This document shows positions 62,282 through 64,000 of a stretch of 64,000 nt of DNA, in pieces. The position numbers were made by a program, and so were the translations under genes. The number at the start of each line of letters is the position of its first letter. Positions within the stretch are counted from its first letter, which is position 1. The notes below the pieces were generated by a model. The model was not told where the DNA came from. It searched no databases and saw nothing but the letters and a program-made list of their open reading frames with translations. Source of the DNA: Phytoseiulus persimilis (Eukaryota > Arthropoda > Arachnida > Mesostigmata > Phytoseiidae); contig CM075102.1 in the NCBI GenBank assembly GCA_037576195.1, positions 21,572,745-21,636,744 of the forward strand. The letters run 5' to 3'.

Positions 62282-62399
62282 CCTCACGAACTGTGGAGTT
62301 TGGACCACTCCCAAAGACCTTGCCACGTTGATGTTTCCAGGCTCCGATGAATCAATCGGGTGAGTCGGTGATTCGGGTCGAGTCAAACTCAGCTTGACA
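62282..62399 (-). CDS. Candidate upstream exon of the Ig gene
   Basis: A strong acceptor (ctcttcccggccgtcccag) opens a frame after one base. The frame stays open for more than 67 codons and has coding-like composition when I count it: G is about 37% at first positions and about 16% at second positions. Possible donors are AGG|GTAAAT (end 62282) and GTGAGG (end 62288), both on a codon boundary. The Ig exon at 61828 needs a phase-1 partner, so this exon cannot join it directly; an intermediate exon or a different donor would be required. No domain is recognised. A plus-strand frame over 62199-62362 starting with ATG is also open, so the strand is not certain. Confidence 0.22.
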
Positions 62400-64000
62400 C
62401 TGGGACGGCCGGGAAGAGGGAGTTCTGGGATCCGATGAATTGAGACGGTCCTCCCAGAAAGCGGTGACTTCAGACTTTTGGCTAAGAGCCTGATTTCGAG
62501 AGAGCCGCCACGGGGCTCCAACCGTGGCGGCGCCGAACGACGCGGACCGAGCGGGCTGGGCTAGGCTTCGGAAACAAGGATTGAATAATGCTTTCGACAG
62601 CATTGTCGCTTGAAGAACCAAAAGAAGCCTTCGAAACTCTCGCGATTCTCCTACTCCGAGGCTGAGAGTCGGCCAATCCGCCAATCGCACGATATTCTCC
62701 GGAGAATGGTCACCGTTCGAGCCACGGATCCGAGTGTCAATCGAGGCAAGCGTGCTATCGCGATCCACGCGGTCAGCTGTGTGGATCCCGGATCCGGATT
62801 CGATCTCCAGACCCGGTCCATGAAATAAACTGGAGAAGCCGTAGGTCCCCCGGCCTCGCAACACGAGTGCAGCTGTCAAAGCTCGGACTGAAGAGGACAT
62901 AATTGTTGGCCATTCGAACATCCCGAGAGATCGTACGGCTCTGGGGATCGAACCCGCGGCGCTGCTTATTTTCTACGATTGCCAGGCAAGCATCCCAACC
63001 GCTATTTCAGACTCCCGCCCGTGGAGAGGGGCCCTTCCTCATTATTATTGTACGGGGCTCGAGCGAGCGAGTTTGTGATGGTGTTGATGCCGGGAGGAAC
63101 CCGAATCAGGGGGTCAAAGCAGGCATCCTCGTCTTCGGAGATAGCGCCGGAAAAAGCATCAAAAGTTTGTCGAATCCCGAAGCGCGGCGTCGTCCTTGGC
63201 TCGTTGACATGTCACCGATAACCTCCGAGACGTGTTCCGAGTCCTCGGGGCAAGAGCAGCTCCAAACGTCGTTTACAACCCATGGGAAAGTCTGCTACAT
63301 ACTCCGTATGTGGAGGGGCGGACTCGAGTGTTACCGGAATCATGTTACTTCTCGAATCGCCCAGAAGCTTGAATTCGTCCCGATTGAATCGGCGGGATCG
63401 ATCGATCGAGCACAGTGTCGATGACTCCAAATCCCACCGTGTTTCTTCCCGCCTCAAGAGTGTGCGCGGGAAAAGAAGCTCGGACAAAGGGGGGGGATGA
63501 GAGCTCAAACAGTTCGGATTTGCGTGATCTTCATCAGGTTCACTCATTGCTTCCTGGAGTTCAGTTGAGATAATCTGGATCTTTTTTTTTCCTGAGTTTA
63601 TACAGGTGGAAAATGCATGATGCAGACCCGCGGCCGATGTTCCGCGCGCGGCTACTGTGAGACTCGCAGACTCACTAAAAACCAACCCCTTTTCCTCGAC
63701 GGGTGCCGGTATCCCTAGTTTTCTTCAGCACCCAGTCGGGAGACTCTGAGGTCTCAGTTTGTTACAATCTGGATCTGCGGAAGTCCGAAGGGCTGTTGGC
63801 CCAGCGGTGGAGAGAGACTGCGTTAGTGTGAACCCGGGGCTGCCCGAGTCGGGGTGTTGAGCATAGAAGGATGGATTCAGGGTGGCTCCGACTCGGCTCC
63901 TAACTGATGACCAATAAGGTGATGAATCCGCACTTTCGAATACGGGCGCCCCAGGAAGAGCTAACGCTGCAAGTCTTCTCGAGTCGAGGCAGATTCAATT
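62400..64000. other. Right edge, nothing secure
   Basis: Open frames on both strands (for example minus 62352-62921 and plus 62903-63424) without homology or paired splice sites. Because the Ig gene runs leftward from here, the stretch is probably 5' intron or upstream exon territory of that gene. Confidence 0.4.

Overview
The window is animal nuclear DNA with spliceosomal introns, Pol III tRNA genes and a TATA-box gene with a polyadenylation signal. By eye base composition is close to even, CpG is not depleted, and I recognise no transposase, reverse transcriptase, gag or envelope coding sequence. That combination suggests an arthropod with a repeat-poor genome. A predatory or parasitic mite is one possibility, but nothing seen fixes the taxon.

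The clearest backbone is an immunoglobulin-superfamily gene on the minus strand. Three consecutive coding exons are defined by homology, splice sites and phase: 61448-61828 (one whole Ig domain), 47249-47373 (first half of the next Ig domain) and 36869-37034 (second half). The introns between them are about 14 kb and 10 kb. The gene is partial here. Its signal peptide and first exons are not secured, and its membrane segment and tail are only guessed (36303-36501 and 21009-21105).

Other genes sit inside those introns. In the 14-kb intron, on the opposite strand, is a compact two-exon gene (47973-48805) for a secreted cysteine-rich protein with a degenerate ricin-type beta-trefoil domain. It has its own TATA box and AATAAA. 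In the 10-kb intron are two identical tRNA-Cys(GCA) genes, tail to tail, 718 bp apart (39081-39152 plus, 39871-39942 minus), each with a T-run terminator.

The left 36 kb contains no gene I can identify by homology. It holds a few candidate exons and open frames supported only by splice-site quality or codon-position bias, given here at low confidence, plus small simple repeats. Most of the window reads as intronic or intergenic sequence in which chance open frames are plentiful.
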